Below are positions 1-11,472 of a stretch of 64,000 nucleotides of DNA, one piece after another. A program made the translations under genes and the position numbers. Numbering within the stretch: position 1 is the stretch's first letter; the number at the start of each line of letters is the position of its first letter. The DNA comes from Aporrectodea caliginosa (lineage: Eukaryota > Annelida > Clitellata > Crassiclitellata > Lumbricidae), in the NCBI GenBank assembly GCA_020284085.1, contig JACEVL010000080.1, positions 1,294,035 to 1,358,034 of the forward strand. The letters are read 5' to 3'. Below the pieces are notes generated by a model. It was not told the origin of the DNA and made no database searches. It saw nothing but the letters and a program-made list of their open reading frames with translations.

Positions 1-164
1 TAAATGTACAGCCTACTATAATTTCCTTTACAGACGATGTGTAAAAGTAATGACCAACTCAATTAACTGCTCAAGTGTATGAACTACTACACCACCTACT
101 TGCGATCGTCTTGCGTCGTTGTAGGTCTCGAAAGACGAGAGTTCTTAGCAACGACCTTTGTCCA

Positions 165-452
165 TAGGGTTCAACGTCAAATGGTTCACGGACAAAAGGT
201 TCACGACAAATGGTTCTCTGCCAAAAGGTTCACGACACAAGGTTCGACGACAATAGGTTGACATAAGATAATTTAGCAACCTAAACTACGGGTTTGCCAT
301 TATAAGTAGGCCTATACTACGATTAGATTACTTATTTTAAATGTGCCTCTGATATGTTGATAAGCTACTTGTTGTGATCCTCTTGTCGTCAACCTTTTGT
401 CCGTGAACCTTTTGTCGGTGAACCATTTGCGGTGAACCATTTGTCGTGACAC
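165..452. repeat. Foldback element with tandem-repeat inverted arms
   Basis: The left arm (about 165-262) is a tandem array of a roughly 16-18 bp unit containing GGTTCACGGACAAAA. The right arm (about 384-450) carries the same unit in inverted orientation (TTTTGTCCGTGAACC). The 120 bp between them is unrelated. Inverted arms made of short tandem repeats are typical of Foldback-type or MITE-like elements. No target-site duplication was identified, so the ends are approximate. A structurally similar element with a different unit lies at 43205-43735. Confidence 0.6.
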
Positions 453-529
453 CGTCCATAGCAATGTATAACGCATTTCACAGCACTTTCCCTGCCGTAT
501 CTATTATACACAAACCCTTTAACAAGATT

Positions 530-780
530 TTATTTTTATCATCATTATCATCACCATCACCATCACCATCATCATCACCGTCATCATCATCAATGACGTG
601 CCTCGTCTCAATTCAGGGCTCACCGCCAGACCGTGTGTAACTCGAAATTCAGCGGATCAGACTCGTTGTGTGGCAATGACGTCTAGCTGGTATTTCCGAA
701 CTAATGCTCCGACCTCGAAATTTAACGGTGAGGATGTGCAGCTACTCTCTTTCAACCTAGATATTCCTATATTTGACTGA
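530..780 (-). repeat. Duplicated 3' flank of TRIM-kelch gene A with ATG/CAT microsatellite
   Basis: Read on the minus strand, this stretch matches the regions downstream of kelch exons B (about 19090-19320) and D (about 48400-48605). All three end in a conserved ACGTCATTGATGA followed by an (ATG)n or related microsatellite. It therefore belongs to the segment that was duplicated with the genes. It is not coding. Confidence 0.7.
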
Positions 781-1427
781 TGATAATGTAAGAAAAATGT
801 CAAATGAAGCTAAAAGTTAAAAATACAAGACAACGTATATTATACTAATTAAATTTAGTCCTTTTTACTACATGCTGTCAAGAGATATAAGTATTATTTG
901 CTAGATTAAAGCGCTCATGTTTGCGTAAGCTTGTACAAGGGATGGTTTTGGCAATTTCCCGTGAATCTTTCATTCAATCGGTTTATCATCGAGAATGTCG
1001 TCTCTGCATTTCCATATCATTTTGCCATCTTTGTTCGTTTCTTTGTTTCCTCCTCCCAGAACAAAGACTCTTTCATTCTCAAGAACCACACCAAAATGAA
1101 AAACACCTGTCTTAAACTGTTTTCGTTCTTGCCACGTTTGCTTCTCAATGTCAAATATGAAACAAGTTTCTCGTCCCAGTAAAATAACAGATGTCTCCCA
1201 AAGTACAACTCGCATCAACTGATAAGGGCGTGGCATTGGTCTCGAAAGGACAGAGCATGTGTTGTCTTTCGTGTTGTACACTTGAACGTGATTGAACGCT
1301 TTATAATCTTTATCCACACCGCCAAAGATATAGAGTGACCTCTTGAATGGAACACAGTTGCCTGCCATCTGGACACAGTGAACCAACTTTCCAACTGCGG
1401 TGCATTTATCGGTGATTGCGTTGTAGG

Positions 1428-2498
1428 TAGACCTGGGAGTCGACCCCAATAAGTCGACCCCAGTCGACTTGGGCATTCCAAGTCGAGTCGAGTCGTTTCT
1501 GCTTAGCGCAACTGACCCCCAAGTCGAATTTGTACTGAAAAGTAACCTCAAGTTGTTTTCTCCACAAGTCGACTTAAACCGACTTGAGACACAAAAAAAT
1601 CTAAATTTATCACATCACACTAATGATCGCGAGGTCACGGCAGCATTTAAGCAGTTTTGTAGTGCTTTTGCAAAAATTAATTAAGCATATAGGCCTGCCA
1701 TGCAGTTCTAACTTCTAGGGTCTAACGAGTACTTATGGGCTGCGAAATAATTTTGTATTATCGACGCCGGTTGCAGCGGTTGTACTAATTAAGCAGTTAC
1801 TTATTTTTTTATCGGTGTCAATTTATCTATATAATTTTGTTATTCTATGTTAAAACGTCACACGTAGGCTACGTTTCATAAAAATGGCGAATCGAAATGT
1901 TAATAATAAATGTTAGCACGTCTGCCTTATCAAGAGCTGAATGCGCGCAAATCAATGAACTTTTAGCACAGAATATATAAAGCGTTTATCTATTCTGTGC
2001 TTTTAGGTAGTAGGCTACTGTTACTGTAGGATGATGCGCATGCATTGCTACTTGAATGACGTTAATGTCCAAATAATTATGACAACAGAATTAAAATGTG
2101 TCATTATAACACGCCATTCAGCACGTGCAACCAGTCCGCGGTCCGCTACAGATTCTTCTGTTAATCCACAATTAGAGGATAATAAAACTGTTCAAGCACA
2201 AACACACAGCTTAAAATAGGCCTTTCAACAATTTTATTCATCAGGTGTTGAGGTCTCATTACTAATTAGTATATGAAATTAATGCTTACCAGGCAAATTG
2301 GCATGACATTTTTGTATTATTAGCCGTACTTAATCGTTATTATCATGTCAGAAGTCGACTTTAAGTCGGAAGTCGGTTGTTTTTCTGCCAAGTCAGATCA
2401 AGTCGTTTTGGCTCCAAGTTGTCGACTTCAAGTCGACCTCAAGTCACTTTAGGGTCAAGTGGGGTCAGATTGGCTGACCAAAGTGACTCCCAGGTCTA
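1428..2498. mobile_element. Non-autonomous hAT-like element in the kelch exon of gene A
   Basis: The ends are perfect 14 bp inverted repeats (TAGACCTGGGAGTC and its complement). An 8 bp duplication GTTGTAGG flanks it (1420-1427 and 2499-2506), and removing the element plus one duplication restores the kelch reading frame seen in the paralogues. Subterminal regions carry many AGTCGAC-type motifs (about 1440-1580 and 2350-2450), likely transposase-binding arrays. The interior is AT-rich and has no transposase frame. Eight-base duplication and TAG-type ends are hAT hallmarks. Confidence 0.9.
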
Positions 2499-2875
2499 GT
2501 TGTAGGCTTCAACGGTGTCTAGAACTTCTTCATTTGAATCCACTAATCCTCCACAGATGTACAATACTTCATCGATAAACGCTGCGCTCTGTCTACGCCG
2601 ACCTTGAACTAGAGAAGAGCATTTCTTCCAACCAGAAACAAAATCGAATTCCCAGATTTCATCACATTTGTCTCCTATTCCAGTTACGTACACCATGTTA
2701 CAGTAAACGGCGGCGAATGCTTCGAACGTTATTGTAGTCGGTATCTGTTCTTGTGTTGAAATTTCATTTAGACGATGTAGATTTATTTTGAAAACGTCCT
2801 TTGTAATGGTCAGACCATCATTTATTCCCACGACAATTGCACAGTTCTCAAACTGAGTAGTGACTTCCGTTGAAT

Positions 2876-3532
2876 CTAAATAATAAATACATTGATGTTT
2901 GGAAGATGAACTGAGCATGATTTGCTTATAACTTATGAATATTTATTTGCATAGTTTTGAATAGAATGTCGTTTTATACAACTAAGACGAACATCTTTTG
3001 TACAACTGAGACGAACATCTAATTCACTTAAATCTAATCCAATAAATCTAATATATTCACATCACGGCCAAGTTTGTCGCCTATTCAACGCTTAAACAGC
3101 ACTTAACTCCCATTTATACATAATGTTGGCCATAAAATGAAGCTTTAATTTATGTGCTTTGGAGCAAGTTAATTTAACAAATGCAGGATTCTAAACGGTT
3201 ATTTAAGCTCTTCGTCAGCCCCAATAAAACACACTCTGCAGGAATTTGATTTTCGACAGAATTTACTCAAGTAAGTATCTACAATCCACCTTTACATTAA
3301 TTGCATTTTGCATCTAATCTGATAAATATAAGTATGAAAATGTATGTAGTAGTGCGTAACGCATCAAGCGATGAATACTTCTAAGCAAAAGGTATGTTGT
3401 TAATTCGTGGTTCTTTCTAAGAGAAGGCTAACCCTCAACGGCACCACAGAGATTTCTGAGTGACCAAATTCAGTGTAAATTATATTTCTGCGCAAGAAAA
3501 TTAATATAGAAAATTGGTTAGAAAATATATAC
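2876..3532 (-). other. Intron of gene A (657 bp, no visible insertion)
   Basis: Phase-1 GT-AG intron between the RING/B-box exon and the kelch exon. It holds the conserved intron sequence also seen before the kelch exons of B, C and D, including GTTGTACAAACGACATTC-like words. No transposon is visible, so it approximates the ancestral length. Confidence 0.8.
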
Positions 3533-4661
3533 CTTGGATGTTTCCCACAAAGTTGTTGCTGAATTTCTGTAAAACATCGGTTAAATCTGTTGTTTCGAAA
3601 GAAAGTTTGATGGATTGACGTGGACGACCAATGATTGCCTCGTGATCTCTTTCTAATTCATCTGCTCTAATAACTAATTCGTCAACCGAACTGCAGATGT
3701 CGCTGGCCGATCCTTTTGATATCAGTTCAGTGCAATAAGCCTCAAAACTTCTCAACATTGGGCAACAACTTTCAATTTCCTCCATTTCATTTTCCATTTC
3801 TTTTAGATACTTTGATTTGATCACAGATAACTCATCCAAGAGCGGTTTCGTATGTAGATCTATCATGTCTTTAAGTTCCTGATTTCTTTTATGAATTTCT
3901 TTTTCTTTCTCAATAATTTCTGTCAGGAAATCTGCTTTTCTCTTCTCCATGTTATTTCTCATTAACAGAATTTCATTCATGCAGGCTGATATATTCCATG
4001 CGTTATCTTCAATCGTGTGGCGAAATTCTTCATCGACTGTAGTCACATCTTTGCAATCGTGCAATTTGTGGCTTTCAACAAAACACGAAACGCAGACGAT
4101 TTTCTTGCATGCGGCGCAATAGTAGTCTAATGGTTTACGAATGTGTTTGGTGCAGCATCTCATAGAAACTAAACGCTTACTTTCCGATTTCATGTCACTT
4201 CCAATATTTCCCATTTGGTGATCTTTTGTAACCTTCTGAAATTGATGAACTTTGACGCAGATATCACAGTAGTAGTCTTGGCATTCTAAACATTTCATAG
4301 TAGCTGTTTGAATTTGTCCTGTGTTTCCCTCATTCCTGATATTACACATATTGCAGATGATGGTGGCATTCCCCATTTGCAGGCTAGTCTTGAACTCCAA
4401 AAGGTTTTCAATGAAGAAGTTTTTCTGTACACCATATATTCCATCTGCTGGAATGATAAACTCTTTACGACACAACGGACAAGGCATCTTCTCTCCTGGT
4501 TTCTTCTGGTCCGTATCTGCATTGCGCTCGAGGCATTCAAGACAAAATGTGTGAATGCATGGTAGGACTCTTGGATTCGTAATTGCACTCATGCAGATTA
4601 GGCATTCTGTTATTTCTTGAAGTTGCTTCTCAGCTTTTCCTCCCGCATCCTCCATCTTCAT

Positions 4662-5230
4662 CTAATCAGGAGTCTATTAAACATAACCTACAAATACTGC
4701 GATAACCAAAGAATGGCTTTGTCAGTAACCAGGCCTATTCCTAATGTTGCGAACAAAGTGAACTAACTGTAAACGATATGTTGTTGGATGAAATCAAAGC
4801 GTAGTTGAGTCAACTTAGGCAGATGTTAGATATGGAATTTAAGAAATGGAGGAGTATAGAAACTTTGCTGAGATTTGCTCGTCAAGACTAGAGCTTTGGC
4901 TGAATTCCACCTTGAGAAGAAGATCATCATACTTGGTGGCCGGTTGATGTCATTAATTTTAATCAGGGACGATATTGATGTGTTAATTGTAAGTCACAAT
5001 TTGTAAATGATAATGGGAAGATGAAACGGCGAGGGAAGAGAAACCTGCAGTCGTATGCCGTGCCTAAGAAAATGATCACCATATCACCATGTACCCATGA
5101 CTGCCTCTCAATATAACTTTAGAGACTTCTCTTCACATCTTATTCTCCAGCGGATTATTTTGTGACTACGATTTCTTATGAAGCGACCATCGACTGTTGC
5201 TTTCTTCGTTATAATAACGACGCTATAGAA
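4662..5230 (-). promoter_or_regulatory. Conserved upstream region of gene A
   Basis: This region, read on the minus strand, aligns with 44680-45230 upstream of copy D, including GCCTAAGTTGACTCAACTAC and CTTTGATTTC. A shorter part is shared with the RING-CARD gene (about 57510-57570). It is likely promoter plus 5' untranslated sequence copied with the genes. No TATA box or start site can be assigned with confidence. Confidence 0.5.
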
Positions 5231-5319
5231 AAAGTCACTACAATGGCTAACACTATAGGCCTACCGTAGAATAATTATCTATAGAAATTGCGAAGTAGGC
5301 CATCGATATCTATACAATA

Positions 5320-8285
5320 CAATACAATACAATTAGACATTTATAACGCGCTTTAACAAGACAAGTCTTGGCATGCACGAGAGCGCGTTGCGCTAGTCAT
5401 AGTGTAATGAGAATAGATAAGTTTTTAATTTTGATTTAAATTGAGTAACAGATGAACATTGACGGATTGTAGCTGGGAGACTGTTCCATTCTCTGGGTCC
5501 AGAGACAGCAAAAGACCGATTTCCAAATTTCCTCTTGGTGCGAAGAACGGTAAAGTCTCCTCTCGTGGCCGATCTGAGTCCTTTAGGATTTGAACTTGAA
5601 GCAGAGCATGGTACGACCATGGATGTCATATATGAGGGGGATGTTCCAGAATGGATATGGTACATGAGGAGGGAGATTTTGAATGCGATACGGGCGCGAA
5701 TGGGAAGCCAGTGTAGTTGTTGAAGAGATTGTGTGATGTGATCTCTAGGGCCAAGACCTTTTATTAGGCGAGCGGCGGCGTGCAGAACAGATGTGAGGGG
5801 TTGTAGTGTCGACGTTGGGAGGCCAGATAGGACGGAATTACAGTAGTCGATGCGAGAGATGACAAGGGCTTGAGTAAGAATACGGAGGCAGGTTTCATCC
5901 AGGCAACGTTTCACTTGTCTGATTCGGCGAAGGTGGAAATAGCAGGCTTTGGCAATGGCGGAAATGTGTTGAGTCATGTTTAGATTGCAGTCTAACAATA
6001 CTCCAAGATCGCGAACCACTTCTGAAGGTGGAATCGAACAGCCCGAGTCAATGTTAAGTATTTTCAGTGATTTATCTTCATCCTGACTGATCCGACGGTC
6101 GAACCAGATGAGTTCTGTTTTAGTAGTATTTAATTTCAAACGCATGGAAGCACACCAGGACTCAATATCGCGGGTGCATGCTGCGATTTTAGTTTTGATG
6201 TTTCCAATGTCTCTTCCATAGAGCTTTACGTAGAGTTGGGTGTCGTAAGCATATAGATGGATCATAAGACCATGTTGCAAGGCAATGTTGACAATACTGG
6301 AGGTGTACAGGATGAAGAGAAGTGGTCCTAGGATGGATCCTATGGGTACACCGAAAAGGACCTTGAAAGTTTTTGACGAGTGTCCACCAAATTTCACACT
6401 GTGAGATCTTGAGGAAAGGAACGAGGCAATCCATTGAATCGCTAAGTCAGTAATACCGAATTGTTCTTTTAGGATTTTGAGAAGAATGGTATGATCCACG
6501 CAGTCAAACGCAGCAGAGAAGTCTAATAGGAGTAACGCGGTGATGAAACCAGAGTCGAGAACCAGGACGATAATCGTTGTAAACTTTAATGACTGCGGTT
6601 TCAGTAGAGTGATGACGACGGAAGCCAGATTGAGTCGGTGGAAGCAGATGATGAGATTCAACGGAATCTGATAATTGTTTGTGAATGACTCGCTCAACCA
6701 GCTTAGAGATGAAGGACAGGTTCGAGATGGGACGATAGCTGGCCGGGTCTGTTGGATCAAGTCCCTGTTTCTTGATGCGTGGTCGAATAATGGCGCGTTT
6801 GTGTTTCGTTGGTAGAGACGCCTGTGTTAAGGAAACGTTGATGAGGAGGGCAAGGATCGGAGCGAAGACGGTGTGAAGAGACTTAAGCAGCCAGACGGGT
6901 GCAGAATCCAATTCGCATTGCTTTGTTGTAGAATCAGTTATGAGTTTTTCAACTTCGGCGGTTGTGAGTTCATCAAATTTACATAGCGAATGGGCAGGAG
7001 GTGGTAGAGTTGATAGATCCGGAATCGGCGTGTCTTTTGTTGATTCACGAATCATGTTGATTTTTTTCTCAAAATAGTCAAGCAGTGCATCTGGGAATAT
7101 ATGTGAGGAGGAGTCTTGAGGCGGTGTGAGTAGCGTGTTGAAGGTTTTCCAGAGTGTTCTACCGTTTCTTTGAGCACTTTCAATGCTGTCTTTAAAGTAA
7201 GTAGAGCGTCTATGTTGAAATAATTTGCGCTGTGCTTTGACCTGAATTCGCCAATGATGTTCCCTGTCTTCAGATGGTGAGTTACGATACTGGCGTTCGA
7301 GGCGACGAGTTAGTTTTTTTTTTGAAACAGCACATGCTCCATCAAACCATGGGCAGTTAGGAACCTTTCGTATGGTTATCTTTCTCAAAGGAGCATGCTT
7401 ATCCAATAAGTTTTGCATTGTTGAATCGTAGAGATCAAAGAGACTGGTAGCATCAATTTTGAAGTTTTCCATCAGTAATGTCTGTTTGAAGATATCGGTG
7501 GATTCTAGGTCGGATTTGAAGGCTTCGGAGTCGAATTTTACGTAGGAGCGACGTTCAACCGACTGGCGTATTATTGGCGGAAGTTGATGAGCAATGTTGA
7601 AATGGATGATGGAGTGGTCAGATGTAGATGGTGGAGCAATGTCAATGTTACTCACTAATAGATGATGACGTCTAGCGTGTGTCCGTGGGTTTGTGTTGGC
7701 ACCGTAACACGTTGAATGAGTTCGTGGGTAGCTAAGAGTTTTGAGAAACGCTTGGTATTAGGATTATTTAATTCATCTAGGTGAATATTAAGATCTCCAA
7801 GAACAATAATATGGCATGAGTATTTCAAAGTTGCGGTGAGAAGGTTAGCAAATTCGGTAAAGAAGTCTCCATTTAAGTTATCCAAACCAGGCCGATAGGC
7901 AACAATGATAAGTGAATGTAGATTTCTGAAAGTAAAATAGGCAGCTAGATATTCAAAGGTGGAAAAACTACCCAAATCTCTCACCGAGGCAGTTAGGTGT
8001 TCTTTATAAATAATGCAAACTCCACCACCCCTTGGACCTCGCGGGTTTAGTACTCCTGGTGGAGGAGGTCTTGCTTTTTCTAGACAGGCATAGTATGCTG
8101 GCGTAGAGGCAATGAGACCTGGGGAGTTTAGAGATTCGTGAGATGTTTCAACGATGGCGAAGATGTCGAGTTTACTAGAAACGATATGTTCCTGAATTGT
8201 AGAGGATTTGTTTGCTACAGAACAGGCATTCCATGAGCCTATCTTGCACCCTGTTGAGATGCGTGGTCGTTCGGCATCCATCGTC
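5320..8285 (-). mobile_element. Decayed CR1/L2-like LINE (endonuclease + reverse transcriptase)
   Basis: Three overlapping frames make up one ORF2 with frameshifts near 7655 and 6570. An EEP-type endonuclease occupies 8281-7655 (GSWNACSV, GDLNIH and the later SDHS motif). A linker and reverse transcriptase occupy 7655-5393 (PASYRPISNLSF, LDFSAAFDCVDH, GSILGPLLF). The catalytic YADD box reads YAYD, so the enzyme would be inactive. The C-terminus has the SFAVSGPREWNSLP motif usual in this LINE group. The 3' tail at about 5316-5332 is a short (ATTGT)n run. The LINE lies just beyond the upstream region of gene A and probably marks the end of the duplicated block. Confidence 0.85.
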
Positions 8286-8325
8286 TTTATTATCCATCTA
8301 GTTTAACTTACGGAAATCTTGAATA

Positions 8326-8358
<33 letters not shown>
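8326..8358. repeat. (CTTG)n microsatellite
   Basis: About eight CTTG units abut the 5' side of the LINE at 5320-8285. Confidence 0.9.
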
Positions 8359-9830
8359 ACGAGCCACAGGCTAAAAAGTCAAATCTTGCGACGACTAATT
8401 CGATCACTTACAATCATTCAATCGTCCTGAAACTTGGCAGATAGACTCACCCTCGCAGACACTTCATTCTGTTAAAATTTCAGCTCCCCCAAAAGGCTAG
8501 CTTATAGAATCGGGGACTCAACTCCGAATCGGGGAATCCCCTTTTCCGATACGCAGCGTTCCCATTGGACGCGTTGCCATTGGCCGCAGCACAAACGGCC
8601 ACGCTATGTCGTAAAATGAACGCGGACTATATATTTGTAGAGGTAACTGCTTTCGTAAGACGCATTATGGGATACTAGATGGATATAGTAAAAAAAAACT
8701 TTGTTTTTACGGGCTGTATTTTATATGGTTCTCTTTTAGATGTACTTTTGAAGCTATTTTCGGGTGATCAGGGTTCCAAATTTTTAACGAGAAAATGTTT
8801 TTCCGAGTAGGACGTGGGAGATTTGATGCACAAGTCCGAAGCAATAGAAGATCCACGGCTGAGTAATTTATAACACATCGGCTTTTTTGAGCGTCCATGG
8901 TTGAGATTTGAACCGCTAAACCGTTGAGCGATAATACAAACTCCTTACGCAGTTGACTTTATTTTCGTAGATTATGATTAATTATGCATTACAGAAAATA
9001 AACAAAACGTTTACATCAGAGAGATCCTGGAGGCATAAGCAAATTTAAAATCACAGTGTCAAATGAGTTTACCTAATTTAACTCGTAAAAATGACTATGA
9101 GATAAGCGCCGAAAATAAACACGAGCGCATCGCTGCGCCGCAACATCACCTTCTAGTAAACATTGCATGTGGAAACTAGGCCTATGTAATCTTTCAAAAT
9201 GCTTTGTGATTGTAGTAGGCCCAATGCACTTGTCTTCTTACAGATATTTGTTTTTTCTATCCCATTATAGAATTTAGATCCAGAAAAATAGTCGTCACAT
9301 CTGACCATAGACTTTGCAAATAGATTATAAGCTTATGTTTCTTTGCATATTTCTTAGCTATAATCGTTTGGTTTAGAACATTTGTTTTAAGGCCAACTTC
9401 AAAATTTCAAAGTGTCGTTGGTTTTAGCAATGCCTCAGCCAAAACAACCATCGGCCTTCTTTGTCATCCTTGACTGTTCTCCTACCCCTCATTGTAACAA
9501 TAACAAATCTGACGTGTATCTAGTTATATGATTTTGCGCATTATAAATAGTCATTCATCGCTTTGCCCAATAATTCTGCGTCACTGGAAATATACGGGTA
9601 AATTTTTACTTTCGGTTTCAATTTCTTCAAATTCGAGTTCTAATTTGCAAGATTTTCCGATGCTAAGCAAATTTATCGCTATCTTTTGCAAACCAGTTGA
9701 AATTTATTCAAACTCCAAACATCACGGCATTGTCGATGAATTGTAAACAAATAAGCGATTTTTAGAACCGAATCAGATAGAGGTAGTCTACAGGTTACTT
9801 ACTCTGTATCGTGATTTCAACAGTTTTAAT
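8359..9830. other. Intergenic, nothing recognised
   Basis: AT-rich sequence with stops in all frames beyond about 70 codons. No domain, RNA gene or clear repeat structure was seen. Confidence 0.5.
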
Positions 9831-9839
9831 AGAAATGGC

Positions 9840-10325
9840 GTCAGTCATGTGAAGTCAGTGTTTCCAAATGACAGCACGATCCAGTCACAGCTGAAAGACC
9901 TGGTTTAGTATCTTGTTTAGACTGGTTTCCTACGCTACTCAAACTGTTTTTGCTAGGCAGAAGCCTCTTCATAAGTTAGCTAAATTGTAGAAATATAATT
10001 AGTTCGATGGAAGATATCTATCCTGTTCTTAAGATTTATCACTCACAGTCTGCATGTTATGGTTTGTTCGGCCTGTCGTAACCAGTAACCACTGACCTGT
10101 AACACTAATGTTGATTGCTCACTGTTGCATCATACAGTTGAATCATAAAAAAACAGAAGATACTGAAACGGTTGTCTGAATAGAATTCGTTCGCTGATTA
10201 CTAAGCCAATAAGCAAAAATAATAGTCATAACCATCAGATCATGCCTTGATGCCTGTAGCCATTTGACGGCGATAGGTACGAATAAATTATCTCCATTGT
10301 CCTCGGTCAATTGTCATGTCCAGTT
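9840..10325 (-). mobile_element. LINE-like C-terminus and 3' region, empty-site paralogue of 51160-52080
   Basis: On the minus strand from about 10325 a frame reads DRGQWR, a stop, then FIRTYRRQMATGIKA and a terminal stop. This resembles the C-terminal end of many non-LTR retrotransposon ORF2 proteins. The following sequence to about 9840 aligns with 51170-52080, which additionally contains a tRNA-derived SINE and a hAT MITE. This copy lacks both and shows the pre-insertion sequence TTAGCTAACTTATGAAGAGG. Confidence 0.6.
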
Positions 10326-10707
10326 CTCCTCTTGGTTTTAGTACACGTGATGTTATGTCGTCATTTATATTGGATATACAATGTAGTCTTGATCTACCTG
10401 TTTTTTCATCCTTCGAATCTTACATGTTGTGCATTGTGTGGGATTTGGTCAACTCGTAATCACAATCGTAAACTCGAAATTTTTACAACGCCCACAACAG
10501 CGAAATCGCCGGAACCACCTTATTTATAGATTTATCGAAACAAAATCCATAGACAGAGGTAAAAATGGAGAGAGTGAGAGAGGTAGACAGTCAGACGGCT
10601 AAGGTGAATGGTGTTTAGAGTTGAAACAGCAAGGGAGTTGAGGAGGAGAAGAGGAATCTATTTCGAGGAACCTGATTGGCCGTGGCTTTTAATGAGATTC
10701 AGTCGGA
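10326..10707. other. Intergenic, nothing recognised
   Basis: No coding or structured feature was identified. A short purine-rich stretch (about 10560-10660) contains GAGAGTGAGAGAGG-like runs. Confidence 0.4.
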
Positions 10708-11039
10708 AATAAGCCAGTTCAGCATTAAATTTAATTAGCAATACGCATGCGCAGCCCTTTCAGTTTTACTTCCGGGGTGAAGGTCACCGTTCACAAACAA
10801 ACAGAATGTTGCCGTTAGCGACGTTGTTATGATCTAGTTTTGACGCAAATATTTTATATTATTCGTTACTAGTTTATAGAAAATGTCTGTATATATTATA
10901 GATCATAAACTACATCATAACAACGTCGCTAACGGCAGCATTCTGTTTGTTTGTGAACGGTGACCTTCACCCCGGAAGTAAAACTGAAAGGGCTGCGCAT
11001 GAGTATTGCTAATGCTGAACAGGCTTATTGTGGCGCTAT
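10708..11039. mobile_element. Long inverted repeat (about 120 bp arms), MITE or foldback
   Basis: Arms at 10708-10833 and 10914-11039 are nearly identical in inverted orientation, from AATAAGCC at the tips to GTTGTTATGAT at the loop. The left arm has an extra 10 bp near 10726-10735. The loop is about 80 bp. Arms include CATGCGCAGCCC and ACTTCCGGGGTGAAGG. No coding frame is present. The duplex would form a long hairpin RNA if transcribed. Confidence 0.8.
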
Positions 11040-11169
11040 CAAAGCCTGGAAATGGGTTGTATATTTATCTGTCTGTTCTTGTAGGTGTATCAGTCTCTGT
11101 TGTTGTGTCGGGGCTGTTGACATTAGCCTACGTATTTAAATGTAAATAAAATTTAATTCTTGCTTGACG

Positions 11170-11397
11170 GTGGGGGGCCCAATAGCGCATTGGATAACAT
11201 CTGGCACAGAGACCGAGAGGTACCGAGTTCGAGCCCCCGTTGGGCGGATATGCTTTGTAGGCTGCTATTAGCGCCGTGTATTGCAGGCTGTCTGTTCTGT
11301 TAGTAGTTAAGATTTAAATTGCATAACATGTATATGTACAGCGCAGTGCGTTTGTCAGGCGCTTATTAAAGAAAAGATATTATTATATTATTAGATT
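11170..11397 (+). mobile_element. tRNA-derived SINE (Arg-like head)
   Basis: A pol III A box (TAGCGCATTGGATAAC) and B box (GAGTTCGAGCC) lie at tRNA spacing in 11178-11250. GGCCCAA and TTGGGC can pair as a degenerate acceptor stem. About 150 bp of non-tRNA body follows and ends in a short TATTATTA tail. The head resembles tRNA-Arg, but the anticodon arm is not preserved, so this is a SINE and not a tRNA gene. Confidence 0.7.
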
Positions 11398-11472
11398 ATC
11401 GAAGACAGTTTGACAAACTGAAGAAACTGTTCGGACTGAAGGTTCGAATAGAATTTGAAGAAGATGAAAAGC
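11398..11472 (+). other. Possible short coding remnant split by a MITE
   Basis: The frame RRQFDKLKKLFGLKVRIEFE and following acidic residues runs up to the MITE at 11473. After removal of the MITE and one AAAAGC duplication it continues about eight codons past 11916 to a stop. The bias looks protein-like, but no family was recognised and the stretch is short. Confidence 0.3.

Larger units (their letters stand above)
901..4661 (-). pseudogene. TRIM-like RING/B-box/coiled-coil/kelch gene, copy A (disrupted)
   Basis: Two exons on the minus strand. Exon 1 (4661-3533) starts ATG-AAG-ATG. It encodes a C3HC4 RING (residues about 20-66), two zinc-binding B-box regions (about 103-150 and 168-210) and a coiled coil to about 330. 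It ends at a CAAG|GTATAT donor in phase 1. Exon 2 begins at 2875 after a TTTAG acceptor and encodes kelch repeats. A 1071 bp hAT-like element (1428-2498) interrupts it inside the EAYNAITDKC stretch shared by the paralogues. The frame resumes at 1427 with FGG and LGGG kelch doublets. Two further lesions follow: an in-frame loss of eight codons seen in B, C and D, and a TGG-to-TGA stop at 970-972. The ancestral stop is probably 901-903. TRIM proteins are ubiquitin E3 ligases and the kelch part would bind substrate; that role is family knowledge. Exon 1 alone is open and could still give a truncated protein. Confidence 0.85.

Noticed and set aside
970..1551. Continuous 193-codon frame across the gene A kelch region
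   Set aside because: Its first 40 or so codons are hAT element sequence; only the part below 1428 is kelch coding, and it ends at a premature stop.
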